Shown here piece by piece: positions 8,516-16,611 of a stretch of DNA of 64,000 nt (the first letter of the stretch is position 1; each line of letters starts with the position of its first letter). Source of the DNA: CAIODY01 sp046051225 (lineage in GTDB: Bacteria > Bacteroidota > Bacteroidia > Chitinophagales > CAIODY01); assembly GCA_046051225.1 (NCBI GenBank), contig JBJOOR010000007.1:62001-126000 (forward strand). Direction: 5' to 3'. The notes beneath the pieces are model-generated. The model worked only from the letters and a program-made list of their open reading frames with translations, was not told the DNA's origin and did no database searches. The translations under genes were made by a program, and so were the position numbers.

Positions 8516-9895
8516 ATGCAAGTAAAAACTATCATCGAGCCATTCAAAATAAAATCAGTTGAGCCGATACACATGAGCACTGAAGCCGAAAGAGAGCAAT
8601 ATTTAAAAGCTGCTCATTTCAATCCTTTTTTATTAAAAAGCGAACAAGTTATCATTGATATGCTTACTGATAGTGGCACCTCTGCCATGAGTAGCGAACA
8701 ATGGGCAGCAATGATGAGAGGCGATGAATCGTATGCTGGTGCAAAAAGTTGGGAAAGATTATATGATGCAGTTTTTGATTTAACAAGCATGCAATATGTT
8801 TTACCAACGTATCAGGGGAGAGCGGCTGAAAGAATTTTGTACGGAAATTTAGGTGGCAAAGGAAAAGTTTTTATCAGCAATACACATTTCGATACCACTC
8901 GTGCAAACATTGAATTTAGTGGCGCTGAAGCTTATGATATTCCAATTGACGAAGGAAAAAATCATACCGTATTTCATCCTTTCAAAGGCAATATGAATGT
9001 AGTGAAGTTGGAAGAGCTTATTCAAAAACATGGTGCTGAAAATATTGGCGCAGTGATTTTAACTGTTACCAATAATAGTGGCGGCGGTCAACCAGTGAGT
9101 ATGCAAAATGCAAAAGATGTGGCTGCGATTTGTAAAAAATATAAAGTTTTGTTTGTGTTAGATTGTTGCCGCATTGCTGAAAATGCTTATTACATCAAGC
9201 ATCGTGAAACTGAATACAAAAACTATTCTTACAAAAAAATTGCACAAGAAATGTTTGCGTTAGCAGATGCAGCAGTGATGAGTGCAAAAAAAGATGCGCT
9301 GGTGAATATGGGTGGATTCCTCACTTTGCGCAATGAACAATTGGCTGAAGCTTGTACTAATTTATTAATCATTACTGAAGGTTTTGCTACGTATGGCGGC
9401 TTGAGTGGCAGAGATATGGAAGCGATGGCAGTAGGTTTGGTTGAAGTTTTTGATGATGCCTATTTGAATTACAGAATAAAAAGTACTGAATATTTAGGCG
9501 AAAAAATTCGTGAGAAAGGTGTGCCTGTGATGTATCCAATCGGCGGACATGCTGTTTACATAGATGCTGCCAGCATGTACCCACACATTCCATTGCAAGA
9601 GTATCCCGGACAAGCAATGGTGTGTGAATTGTATCGCTTAGGTGGAATTCGTTGTGTAGAAGTAGGCTCTGTTATGTTTGGAAAATATGATGTTGCTGGA
9701 AAATTAATTCCTGCCAATATGGAGTTGGTTCGATTAGCCATTCCTAGAAGAGTGTATACACAAAGCCACATTGATTATGTGATAGAAGTGTTTGATGAGA
9801 TGATGAAAACTCGTCAGCAAACTAAAGGTTATAAAATCACGAAAGAGGCAAAATTGTTGAGGCACTTTACGGCGCATTTTGAACCGTTGAAATAA
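8516..9895 (+). CDS. tnaA: Tryptophanase (tyrosine phenol-lyase family)
   Basis: 459 residues, full length for the family. This PLP enzyme cleaves tryptophan to indole, pyruvate and ammonia. Marks: YQGRAAERIL near residue 100, the cofactor-phosphate region, and the SAKKDALVNMGG lysine motif (K258-K259), close to E. coli SAKKDAMVPMGG. The C-terminal GIRCVEVGS resembles tryptophanase GIRAVEIGS more than the MERG of tyrosine phenol-lyase, so tryptophanase is favoured without excluding the other activity. The ATG at 8516 is chosen over the TTG at 8492, which overlaps the -7 element. Monocistronic, divergent from ccoI. Confidence 0.88.
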   Translation: MQVKTIIEPFKIKSVEPIHMSTEAEREQYLKAAHFNPFLLKSEQVIIDMLTDSGTSAMSSEQWAAMMRGDESYAGAKSWERLYDAVFDLTSMQYVLPTYQGRAAERILYGNLGGKGKVFISNTHFDTTRANIEFSGAEAYDIPIDEGKNHTVFHPFKGNMNVVKLEELIQKHGAENIGAVILTVTNNSGGGQPVSMQNAKDVAAICKKYKVLFVLDCCRIAENAYYIKHRETEYKNYSYKKIAQEMFALADAAVMSAKKDALVNMGGFLTLRNEQLAEACTNLLIITEGFATYGGLSGRDMEAMAVGLVEVFDDAYLNYRIKSTEYLGEKIREKGVPVMYPIGGHAVYIDAASMYPHIPLQEYPGQAMVCELYRLGGIRCVEVGSVMFGKYDVAGKLIPANMELVRLAIPRRVYTQSHIDYVIEVFDEMMKTRQQTKGYKITKEAKLLRHFTAHFEPLK

Positions 9896-9913
9896 GTCAA
9901 AGTAACATCAACT

Positions 9914-10408
9914 CTACTTCATCTTCTCCAACACTTCATCCAAATTATTATGAGCCATCGCAAAGCCGCCTTGAAAGCCCATTTCAATCATTTGTTGCAT
10001 GCGTTCCAATGATTCATTATAGATTTCAACTGAAAGTTTTGTTGTTCCATTTTCTTCGCTGAAACTGATGTCCCAATCAGAACCTGGCAATTGTAAATTC
10101 TCATCTTTATCAGCAAAAGCATTGAACATTTTGAAGTTTGATTTCGCTGAAATAGAAACATATTTCTGTACCGACCAAAACTCTTGCCCTTCAGGACTTA
10201 CCATCGCATACACTCTTTTCCCACCTTCCGCAAAATTCATAATTGTGGTTTTTGATTGCCATGGTTTAGGCGCCCACCATTCATCTAAAATTTCTTTTTC
10301 TGTCCAAGCTCTCCACACCAAATCAAGGGGTGCATTGAAATTGCGTTGCACAAACACTTTTTTGTTTTCTAAATCAACTTCGTAATTCGTTTGAAATATT
10401 GTTGTCAT
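9914..10408 (-). CDS. SRPBCC/AHSA1-family protein
   Basis: 164 residues. The N-terminal half reads VQRNFNAPLDLVWRAWTEKEILDEWWAPKPW, the typical opening of an AHSA1-type START-like fold, with MAEGG-like FAEGGKRVYAMVSPEG next. The fold is a hydrophobic ligand cavity; the ligand and role are unknown. It is the last of four small genes behind an ArsR regulator on the same strand, 5 bp after its upstream neighbour. Bacteroidota often carry such ArsR-AHSA1 groups. Confidence 0.85.
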   Translation of the reverse strand: MTTIFQTNYEVDLENKKVFVQRNFNAPLDLVWRAWTEKEILDEWWAPKPWQSKTTIMNFAEGGKRVYAMVSPEGQEFWSVQKYVSISAKSNFKMFNAFADKDENLQLPGSDWDISFSEENGTTKLSVEIYNESLERMQQMIEMGFQGGFAMAHNNLDEVLEKMK

Positions 10409-10413
10409 GATTT

Positions 10414-10857
10414 TTAATATTCAGCGATTATAATTTTAGTTTGTTTCATCATTACTTGTCCAGCATTGGGTTTACTCATCAGATCTCCCATGTTTTTTGG
10501 AATAATTTGCCAACGCAAACCAAATTTATCCATACACCAACCACATTGTGATTCTTTTCCTTCTTTCGTGAAATAATTCCAGTGCTTATCAATTTCTACT
10601 TGGTCGTTGCAATTCAACATGATAGCAAATGAATCATTGAACGGATGATGTTCTTTAGAAGTGGTCATCCATAAATGGGAGTTGCCAAATAATTTGATGT
10701 GGCACATTTCAGCATAACCACTCGGCGTTTCGCCCAATGGCATCAAGTGTCCTGCTTCAAATTCATTTTCGAAAATAGATTTGTAATAATCCAAAACGTG
10801 TTGCATTTTTCCATCAGAAGTATGAAACCAAAGCGCTGGTGTGATTTTGTTTGACAT
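10414..10857 (-). CDS. VOC-superfamily PhnB-like protein
   Basis: 147 residues. ITPALWFHTSDGKMQHVLDYYKSIF, CHIKLFGNSHLWMTT and QCGWCMDKFGLRWQIIPKNMGDLM are the usual signatures of 3-demethylubiquinone-9 methyltransferase-like/PhnB proteins of the glyoxalase fold. These typically sit beside AHSA1 proteins and have no proven reaction. Lies inside the ArsR-led operon, 18 bp downstream of the preceding gene. Confidence 0.85.
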   Translation of the reverse strand: MSNKITPALWFHTSDGKMQHVLDYYKSIFENEFEAGHLMPLGETPSGYAEMCHIKLFGNSHLWMTTSKEHHPFNDSFAIMLNCNDQVEIDKHWNYFTKEGKESQCGWCMDKFGLRWQIIPKNMGDLMSKPNAGQVMMKQTKIIIAEY

Positions 10858-10875
10858 GTTTTTGCTTTTAAGCGT

Positions 10876-11379
10876 TTATGATTTTTGATTGGATAAGTAA
10901 TTTTCTAATTGAGCAAATGTGCCAGCAAAGCCTTGTTGCATGCCTTCTGACATCGAAGCAAAGAATTGATTTTCCTCATCAGAAGCATTCACTGGAAATC
11001 CTTTTAAAGCGATTGTTGTTATTCCGTTTTGTTCTGAAAATTCTAAATGGTTAAAAATTTCCATTGGGAATTTATCACTAAAAGGCGCTCTTATAGTTTC
11101 GCCATTTTCGTTGGCAAATGAACTGGTAAATTCTAACAAATCGAATTTAGAAATTTGTCCGAAAACAAATTTTCCCCAAGAAGTTTGTCCCTGCATGGTG
11201 GCTTTGTAATGAAAAATTCCATTGGTTACAAACTCAAATTTTTCAACAGTAATCGGCACTCCCGGAGGTCCCCACCATTGCGCCAAAGCTTCGGCATTAG
11301 CAAAAGCATTGAACACGGTTTCCATCGGAGCGTTAAATTCTCTTTTAATAATTAACTGATTGTTGATTGTAGATTCCAT
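10876..11379 (-). CDS. SRPBCC/AHSA1-family protein
   Basis: 167 residues. LIIKREFNAPMETVFNAFANAEALAQWWGPPGVPITVEKFEF marks the AHSA1 domain, and the C-terminus MSEGMQQGFAGTFAQLENYLS is the usual closing helix. It is a paralogue of its two neighbours, not a recent copy, since the sequences differ widely. Only 2 bp separate it from the stop of the preceding gene, so translational coupling is likely. Confidence 0.85.
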   Translation of the reverse strand: MESTINNQLIIKREFNAPMETVFNAFANAEALAQWWGPPGVPITVEKFEFVTNGIFHYKATMQGQTSWGKFVFGQISKFDLLEFTSSFANENGETIRAPFSDKFPMEIFNHLEFSEQNGITTIALKGFPVNASDEENQFFASMSEGMQQGFAGTFAQLENYLSNQKS

Positions 11380-11381
11380 TT

Positions 11382-11843
11382 CTATTTTGATTTTTGTTTT
11401 GATAAATAAACAGAGAGTTTTTCGATGTTTTGTTTCAAGCCTTCATCAGCTTTGAAAGTTTTTACAACAGCTTCAAATTCTACAACTGTATCAAACAGCA
11501 TGTGCCATTGCATCAGCGTTTGATTGCCTTGCGATTCAAAATTTACAGTCGTGATAAAATTTGGATTGAGATGTTTGAACGCAATTTTTTTGTGTAATAC
11601 AATTTCAGTAAAAATACTTTTGTTCGGATAATCCGTTCCATCAGACCCGTGCATAGTGAGCAGCCATTCAGAGCCTTCCACCATTTCCATTTGATGAATG
11701 GTATTCGTGAAGCCATTTGGTCCCCACCAGTTTTTTAAGTGTTCAGGATTTGTCCAAACTTCCCACACCAATTCAATTGGTGCATCGAGTAATCGTGAGA
11801 TTTTTAGTTCACGGTCGGCGGTATTATTTTTTTCGTTTTGCAT
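11382..11843 (-). CDS. SRPBCC/AHSA1-family protein
   Basis: 153 residues with LKISRLLDAPIELVWEVWTNPEHLKNWWGPNGFTNTIHQMEM near the start and HMLFDTVVEFEAVVKTF near the end, an AHSA1 fold. Its start lies 20 bp inside the preceding arsR-like gene in another frame, showing tight coupling to the regulator. The partner ligand is unknown. Confidence 0.85.
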   Translation of the reverse strand: MQNEKNNTADRELKISRLLDAPIELVWEVWTNPEHLKNWWGPNGFTNTIHQMEMVEGSEWLLTMHGSDGTDYPNKSIFTEIVLHKKIAFKHLNPNFITTVNFESQGNQTLMQWHMLFDTVVEFEAVVKTFKADEGLKQNIEKLSVYLSKQKSK

Positions 11844-12162
11844 CGTTTTGTTCTTTTTGAATTTTAGCTAAATACTTATCCAGATTATCGAAACGGTCTT
11901 CCCACAATTGGCGGAAAGGCTGTAACCATTTATCTATTTCTTTTAATTTTTTCACTTCGATTTCGTAATAAATTTCTCTTCCTATTTGTTCGCTTTTTAC
12001 CAAACCGCTTTCCTGCAAAATTTTGATGTGCTTCGAAACAGCTTGACGACTGCTGTCAAATTTTTCTGCCAAAGCGTTGGGCGTCATGGCTTGCACCATG
12101 ATTAAACTGATGATGGCTCTTCGTGTCGGGTCGGCGATTGCCTGAAAAATATCTCTTTTCAT
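11824..12162 (-). CDS. ArsR-family winged-helix repressor
   Basis: 112 residues. IFQAIADPTRRAIISLI, LAEKFDSSRQAVSKHIKILQESGLVKSEQIGREIYYEI is the typical ArsR/SmtB helix-turn-helix and wing. No metal-binding cysteine pair is visible, which fits the metal-independent ArsR proteins found next to AHSA1 genes. It leads the four-gene operon and probably represses it through the two inverted repeats just upstream of its start. Confidence 0.88.
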   Translation of the reverse strand: MKRDIFQAIADPTRRAIISLIMVQAMTPNALAEKFDSSRQAVSKHIKILQESGLVKSEQIGREIYYEIEVKKLKEIDKWLQPFRQLWEDRFDNLDKYLAKIQKEQNDAKRKK

Positions 12163-12172
12163 ATTTCAATAT

Positions 12173-12214
12173 GCAACTAATCGGTTGCAAATATATGCGC
12201 AACTTTTTGGTTGC
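12173..12214. promoter_or_regulatory. Two GCAAC-n6-GTTGC operators upstream of the ArsR gene
   Basis: GCAAC-TAATCG-GTTGC at 12173-12188 and GCAAC-TTTTTG-GTTGC at 12199-12214 are identical inverted repeats, starts 26 bp apart. They sit 11-52 bp upstream of the ArsR start and in front of the divergent gene at 12260. Position and symmetry fit an autoregulatory ArsR operator. Binding is inferred. Confidence 0.75.
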
Positions 12215-12259
12215 ACAAGTTTTTTTTGGAAAAAGTTTTTTTGTAAGTTTGTTAGAAAT

Positions 12260-13291
12260 ATGAAATGCGCCTATTGCTATATACACGAAGCCGATAAAAA
12301 AAACACACACTATTTAACTGATGCTATCATAAGAAGTTGCTTAAATGAAAATGGAGAAAGTAGTAGGGAAAAAGGCTTCATGTTTAATGTATCTAACAAT
12401 AATCCATTTATCGATTTTAAATTTCAACGCAGCACAAACACTACTTCAATTATAAAAGCTCTTGGAAGAGAGCCATCAGAAGAAGAAATTGAAAAAGCCA
12501 AACAAAATTCTTTTTCAGTTGACAATGTATTTTGCTCCAATTGCGAAAAGAAGTTTACTGAAATTGAAAATAAATTTATTAATGAAACTCTGCCTAAGCT
12601 TAGAGGAAAGGATTTTAGTTTCATCCAAAAAATTCATTTTAATGAAACCATTTCTATCAGGCGATTTTTCTTACTTCAAGTTTTCAGGACTTCAATTTGC
12701 AATAATTTGATTAAAGTAAGTAAAGAATTTCGTGAGGTTATTCGAGATGTTTTGATTGAAAGTAAAAGTGAAGAAATTAAAAGTATTCCTTTATTCGTGA
12801 CTTATCTAAATACATTAGGAGATAAGATTGAATTTACAAAAAATGTTGTTGGTTTCGGAAATATTGAAGGAAATGGTGTAATCTTTTTAAATGACTTTAT
12901 TATTCAGTTTTTTCAGGATGAAAAATCCATTCAGTATATTGATTTATATGGACTCAACTCAAGAACTGATTTCGAAAATTATATCAATTTTAAAGAGCAA
13001 AACTTTTTAATAAAAATTGTAAGCAATGTAGACCGAAATACTTTTTCTGAAACTTATTTTAAAACTGAAAAAGCTAAAAGCCTATTAGAATCTTATCGTG
13101 GAATGTTTAGATCTGCCCATGTGGAATTTCTTCATTCAACTCCATCTGAACAAATTGTTGAATCATTTATCAAGGAGTTAGTCAATGATAAAAACTGTAC
13201 AGAAGAAACGAGATATTCTTCAGATAACATTGCGAAGTGTATGTTAGATTTTTTTATTGAAAAACTAAACTTCAGAATTCCAAATTCTTAG
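12260..13291 (+). CDS. HNH-like zinc protein, function unknown
   Basis: 343 residues from the ATG giving MKCAYCYIHEADKKNTHYLTD. A longer frame from a TTG at 12185 would run through the ArsR operators. The first 110 residues hold CAYC, a histidine in THYLTD and a second pair in FCSNCEKKFTEIENKF. That spacing and the C-x2-C-x-K/N-F-x-x-x-E style resemble HNH nucleases of unknown role with two zinc half-sites. The rest (120-343) is not recognised and is rich in F, N and K. Standalone and more AT-rich in feel than its neighbours; possibly accessory. A nuclease role is inference only. Confidence 0.55.
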   Translation: MKCAYCYIHEADKKNTHYLTDAIIRSCLNENGESSREKGFMFNVSNNNPFIDFKFQRSTNTTSIIKALGREPSEEEIEKAKQNSFSVDNVFCSNCEKKFTEIENKFINETLPKLRGKDFSFIQKIHFNETISIRRFFLLQVFRTSICNNLIKVSKEFREVIRDVLIESKSEEIKSIPLFVTYLNTLGDKIEFTKNVVGFGNIEGNGVIFLNDFIIQFFQDEKSIQYIDLYGLNSRTDFENYINFKEQNFLIKIVSNVDRNTFSETYFKTEKAKSLLESYRGMFRSAHVEFLHSTPSEQIVESFIKELVNDKNCTEETRYSSDNIAKCMLDFFIEKLNFRIPNS

Positions 13292-13344
13292 CCTAAACCA
13301 TCTCTCCCAACTCAACAATCTCATTCAAAGCATTTCTTGAAACA

Positions 13345-13378
13345 AAAAAGTCGGCTGTGTTTTACAACCGACTTTTTC
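13345..13378 (-). terminator. Terminator between convergent genes
   Basis: AAAGTCGG and CCGACTTT arms extended by TGT/ACA around a short loop, flanked by A-run and T-run. One position pairs as G-U on the minus strand but is C-A on the plus strand, so it mainly serves the DinB-like gene, with possible use by the plus-strand gene ending at 13291. Confidence 0.7.
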
Positions 13379-13398
13379 TTTTTGATACTATTGGAAGC

Positions 13399-13890
13399 TT
13401 ACGCCAAAGCTACTGTCCAAGCTTCTTTGGTGCCCAAATGTGTTTTGCCATTCATCTTTAAGTATAAAAACAATTGCATGCGGTAAGTTGCCAACCATTT
13501 GATGGGTGCATTAATAATAGCAGCACCCAAAACCATTTCTTCTTTGTTAGGCAACAAAACTTTTTTGTTGATTAAATCATCTTCGCTAATGCCATCCATG
13601 TAGGCAATGATTTCTTTGCGTTGTTCTTCTAATCGTTCTGCAAAGTTTTCAATGGTGAGTGTTTTGCGATAAGCTCTGATTTTTTCCCACTCTTCAGGAT
13701 TCAAATCATTTTTTATAAACCAGCGCAACATCGTTGCGCCAATTCCCGATACATACATCATCAACTCGTGAGTGCTTCTCACTTTTTCATTGGGGCGAAA
13801 TTCTAAATCATCTGCTTCGATGTGTGTAGCTAAGTTTTTCAGCAAATCAATTTCACGAAGTAGGTTGTCGGTCAAATGTTGTTTGTACAT
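13399..13890 (-). CDS. DinB-superfamily-like protein
   Basis: 163 residues starting MYKQHLTDNLLREIDLLKNLATHI. Four-helix-bundle pattern with IEADDLEFRPNEKVRSTHELMMYV, which resembles DinB/YfiT families where a histidine sits at this position, and a later NAPIKWLATYRMQLFLYLKMNG. A longer frame to 14046 would include the hmgA promoter sites, so the ATG at 13890 is preferred. Enzymatic role unknown; some relatives are thiol-dependent transferases. Confidence 0.7.
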   Translation of the reverse strand: MYKQHLTDNLLREIDLLKNLATHIEADDLEFRPNEKVRSTHELMMYVSGIGATMLRWFIKNDLNPEEWEKIRAYRKTLTIENFAERLEEQRKEIIAYMDGISEDDLINKKVLLPNKEEMVLGAAIINAPIKWLATYRMQLFLYLKMNGKTHLGTKEAWTVALA

Positions 13891-13975
13891 AATTATTTTT
13901 TGGATGATTGTTTTAAGAAATAGGGAAACAAAGATAGTGGTAGGTTGTTCAAAAAACAGCGTCCGCTTGAAAACT

Positions 13976-14041
13976 TGACCTTTATCATCTTCTAACTTGA
14001 CAACTATCATTGAATTTGGCATTTCACTTTTGAAACCTTTG
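13976..14041 (+). promoter_or_regulatory. hmgA promoter: tandem Crp/Fnr-type sites plus -7 element
   Basis: TGACCTTTATCA (13976-13987) and TGACAACTATCA (13998-14009) are both full matches to TGAYnnnnRTCA, 22 bp apart. AACCTTTG at 14034-14041 matches the -7 element TAnnTTTG at all but one position, 30.5 bp from the proximal site centre. The predicted start lies about 11 nt before the hmgA ATG. It probably drives the whole hmgA-paaC unit. Confidence 0.7.
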
Positions 14042-14058
14042 CCCAAAATTATTTCATC

Positions 14059-15255
14059 ATGCCAGTATATCGTCAGGTAGGTTTAATTCCGCAAAAACGT
14101 CACGTAGTTTTCCGTCAGGAAAATGGAAATTTATATCACGAAGAATTGTTTGGAACAGAAGGTTTTGCAGGGCTTTCGTCATTGGTGTACCATTTGTATC
14201 CGCCAACCCGAGTGAAAGAAATTGGCAAGCCTTATTCCGTTCGTCCGAAAGTGATGGTAGAAGATAATTTACAAGCAAGAAGTTATTTAACTTTTGATGC
14301 TGCACCCGAAGAAGATTATCTGGATAGTCGCAAAACCATGTTTGTAAATGATGATATGACCATTGGTATTGCTGCACCAAAAAACAGCATGAAAAATTAT
14401 TTCTACAAAAATGCGGATGCAGATGAAATGTTGTTTGTACATAAAGGCAGCGGCATGTTGCACACGATGTATGGCACTATCAATTTTGAATATGGCGATT
14501 ACATCATCATTCCAAGAGGCACGATTTATCAATTAAAATTCAACGACCACGATAATCGTTTGTTGATTGTTGAATCGCATGGACCTATTGAAACACCAGC
14601 TCGTTACAGAAATAATTATGGTCAATATTTAGAAAATTCTCCGTTCTGCGAACGTGATTTTAAAATGCCACAAAACTTAGTTACGCATGATGAACAAGGT
14701 GATTTTTTAATCAAAATAAAAAAACGTGGATTGATTTATCCATACGTGTATGAAAATCATCCGTTCGATGTAGTGGGCTATGATGGCTGTTGTTACCCTT
14801 ATGCGTTTTCAATTTTCAACTTCGAACCTATCACTGGTCGCATTCACATGCCACCTCCAATTCATCAAACATTCCAAGGCAAAAACTTTGTGATTTGCTC
14901 GTTTGTGCCACGTTTGTATGATTACCATCCTGACGCTATTCCTGCTCCATATCATCACAGCAACATTGATAGCGATGAGTTATTGTATTATGTAGATGGT
15001 GATTTTATGAGCAGAAATAATATTCAAAAAGGACAAATCACTTTGCATCCTGGTGGTTTGCCTCATGGTCCACATCCAGGCGCAATCGAAAGAAGTATTG
15101 GTAAAAAAGAAACCAATGAATTGGCGGTGATGATTGACCCATTCAATCCAGTAAAAATCACTTCAGATGCGATGAACTTGGAGATTGAAGAATATTATCA
15201 AAGCTGGCTCAATGGCGCAAAGCATCCTAGTGTAAAAGAAGGTTTGCTGATGTAA
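14059..15255 (+). CDS. hmgA: Homogentisate 1,2-dioxygenase
   Basis: 398 residues. Opens the ring of homogentisate, third step of tyrosine breakdown, giving maleylacetoacetate with an Fe(II) centre. Typical segments: MPVYRQVGLIPQKRH at the start, SHGPIETPARYRNNYGQ, and the C-terminal iron site with PYHHSNIDSDELLYYVDGDF followed by HPGGLPHGPHPG. Short relative to human HGD but normal for bacterial homologues. First gene of a long co-directional unit. The downstream isomerase and fumarylacetoacetase are not in the window. Confidence 0.93.
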   Translation: MPVYRQVGLIPQKRHVVFRQENGNLYHEELFGTEGFAGLSSLVYHLYPPTRVKEIGKPYSVRPKVMVEDNLQARSYLTFDAAPEEDYLDSRKTMFVNDDMTIGIAAPKNSMKNYFYKNADADEMLFVHKGSGMLHTMYGTINFEYGDYIIIPRGTIYQLKFNDHDNRLLIVESHGPIETPARYRNNYGQYLENSPFCERDFKMPQNLVTHDEQGDFLIKIKKRGLIYPYVYENHPFDVVGYDGCCYPYAFSIFNFEPITGRIHMPPPIHQTFQGKNFVICSFVPRLYDYHPDAIPAPYHHSNIDSDELLYYVDGDFMSRNNIQKGQITLHPGGLPHGPHPGAIERSIGKKETNELAVMIDPFNPVKITSDAMNLEIEEYYQSWLNGAKHPSVKEGLLM

Positions 15256-15260
15256 AAATA

Positions 15261-15415
15261 AACCACATAGCAACATAGAAAACAATAGAATATGTATGAT
15301 TGCTATGTGAAAAATTTATTTTCTATGCTACTCTGAAATTGTGGAAGAGTTGCAATAGAGAAACAGAGCGAAAGCATAGCTTTCTTAAACTATGATAACT
15401 ATGAATCTATGTTGT
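15261..15415. repeat. Dispersed intergenic repeat A, copy 2 (hmgA-hppD gap)
   Basis: Inverted copy of the element at 3363-3526. It begins AACCACATAGCAACATAG and ends within ATGAATCTATGTTGT. Most words correspond, in reverse complement, to copy 1, with scattered substitutions and small indels. It fills nearly the whole gap between hmgA and hppD and would be transcribed with them. Confidence 0.7.
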
Positions 15416-15442
15416 AAAAAATAAAAATAAAATTCAAATAAA

Positions 15443-16597
15443 ATGATACCCGATTTAACAGCCGTAAAAAATTTCGATTACGTTGAAACAAAAAAAATAT
15501 TTCCTGAAGCACAAGATTTCTTGCCGATTTTAGGAACTGATTATGTGGAGTTTTATGTGGGCAATGCCAAGCAATCTGCACATTACTACAAAACAGCTTT
15601 TGGTTTTCAAGAATTGGCGTACGCTGGCTTGGAGACTGGTGTTCGCGACAGAACAAGTTATGTTTTGCAACAAGGAAAAATAAAATTGGTGTTGACTACA
15701 CCATTGAATAATGAAGCTATTTCAGAGCATTTGAAAAAACATGGCGATGGTGTAAAAGTAATTGCTTTGTGGGTGAATGATGCGTATGATGCTTACGAAC
15801 AAACTACAAAACGTGGCGCAAAATCTTATGTTGAGCCGCATGAAGTGAAAGATGAAAATGGAGTGGTTCGCATTTCGGGCATTCATACTTATGGCGATAC
15901 GGTTCACTTATTCATTGAAAGAAAAAATTACAATGGAGTGTTTTTGCCCAGTTATGAAAAATGGCAAACTGAATATCAACCAACACCTACAGGATTGAAA
16001 TATGTTGACCACATGGTGGGCAATGTTGGCTTGGGTGAAATGAATGTGTGGAGTAAATTTTATGGCGAAGTAATGGGCTTTTATAATTTGGTAACCTTTG
16101 ATGATAAAGATATTTCAACTGAATACACAGCTTTGATGAGTAAGGTGATGACTAACGGAAATGGTTACATCAAATTCCCAATCAACGAGCCAGCAAAAGG
16201 TTTGAAGAATTCGCAAGTGCAAGAATATTTAGATTTTTATAACGGCGCAGGCTGCCAACACATTGCAGTTGCCACTGATGATATTGTTTTCACGATTTCG
16301 GAAATGAGAAAACGTGGCGTTGAATTTTTGTATGTGCCCGGCACTTACTACGATACTGTTCGTGATAGAGTGGGCATCATTGAAGAAGATTTAAACGAAT
16401 TGAAAAAATGGGGTATCATGGTTGACCGAGATGAAGAAGGATATTTATTGCAAATCTTCACTAAACCAGTTGAAGACCGTCCAACTTTATTTTACGAAAT
16501 CATTCAACGTAAAGGCGCAAAATCCTTTGGCAAAGGCAACTTCCAAGCTTTGTTTGAAAGCATAGAAGCGGAACAAGCAAGAAGAGGAACATTGTAA
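15443..16597 (+). CDS. hppD: 4-hydroxyphenylpyruvate dioxygenase
   Basis: 384 residues. Converts 4-hydroxyphenylpyruvate to homogentisate, the substrate of HmgA. Two VOC domains: the first with VEFYVGNAKQSAHYYKTAFGF, the second with YVDHMVGNVGLGEMNVWSKFYGEVMGF. Metal and catalytic segments include the histidine in VDHMVGNV, CQHIAVATDDI and the C-terminal LLQIFTKPVEDRPTLFYEIIQRKGAKSFGKGNF ending in the gating helix. Full length. Expressed with hmgA despite the repeat between them. Confidence 0.95.
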   Translation: MIPDLTAVKNFDYVETKKIFPEAQDFLPILGTDYVEFYVGNAKQSAHYYKTAFGFQELAYAGLETGVRDRTSYVLQQGKIKLVLTTPLNNEAISEHLKKHGDGVKVIALWVNDAYDAYEQTTKRGAKSYVEPHEVKDENGVVRISGIHTYGDTVHLFIERKNYNGVFLPSYEKWQTEYQPTPTGLKYVDHMVGNVGLGEMNVWSKFYGEVMGFYNLVTFDDKDISTEYTALMSKVMTNGNGYIKFPINEPAKGLKNSQVQEYLDFYNGAGCQHIAVATDDIVFTISEMRKRGVEFLYVPGTYYDTVRDRVGIIEEDLNELKKWGIMVDRDEEGYLLQIFTKPVEDRPTLFYEIIQRKGAKSFGKGNFQALFESIEAEQARRGTL

Positions 16598-16611
16598 AAA
16601 AAAAACAAAAA

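Noticed and set aside
12185..12259. N-terminal extension of the HNH-like gene from a TTG
   Set aside because: It overlaps the ArsR operators and is hydrophobic without homology; ATG at 12260 begins the CxxC motif.
13891..14046. N-terminal extension of the DinB-like gene
   Set aside because: It would cover the hmgA operator sites and adds no conserved residues; the internal ATG at 13890 fits better.
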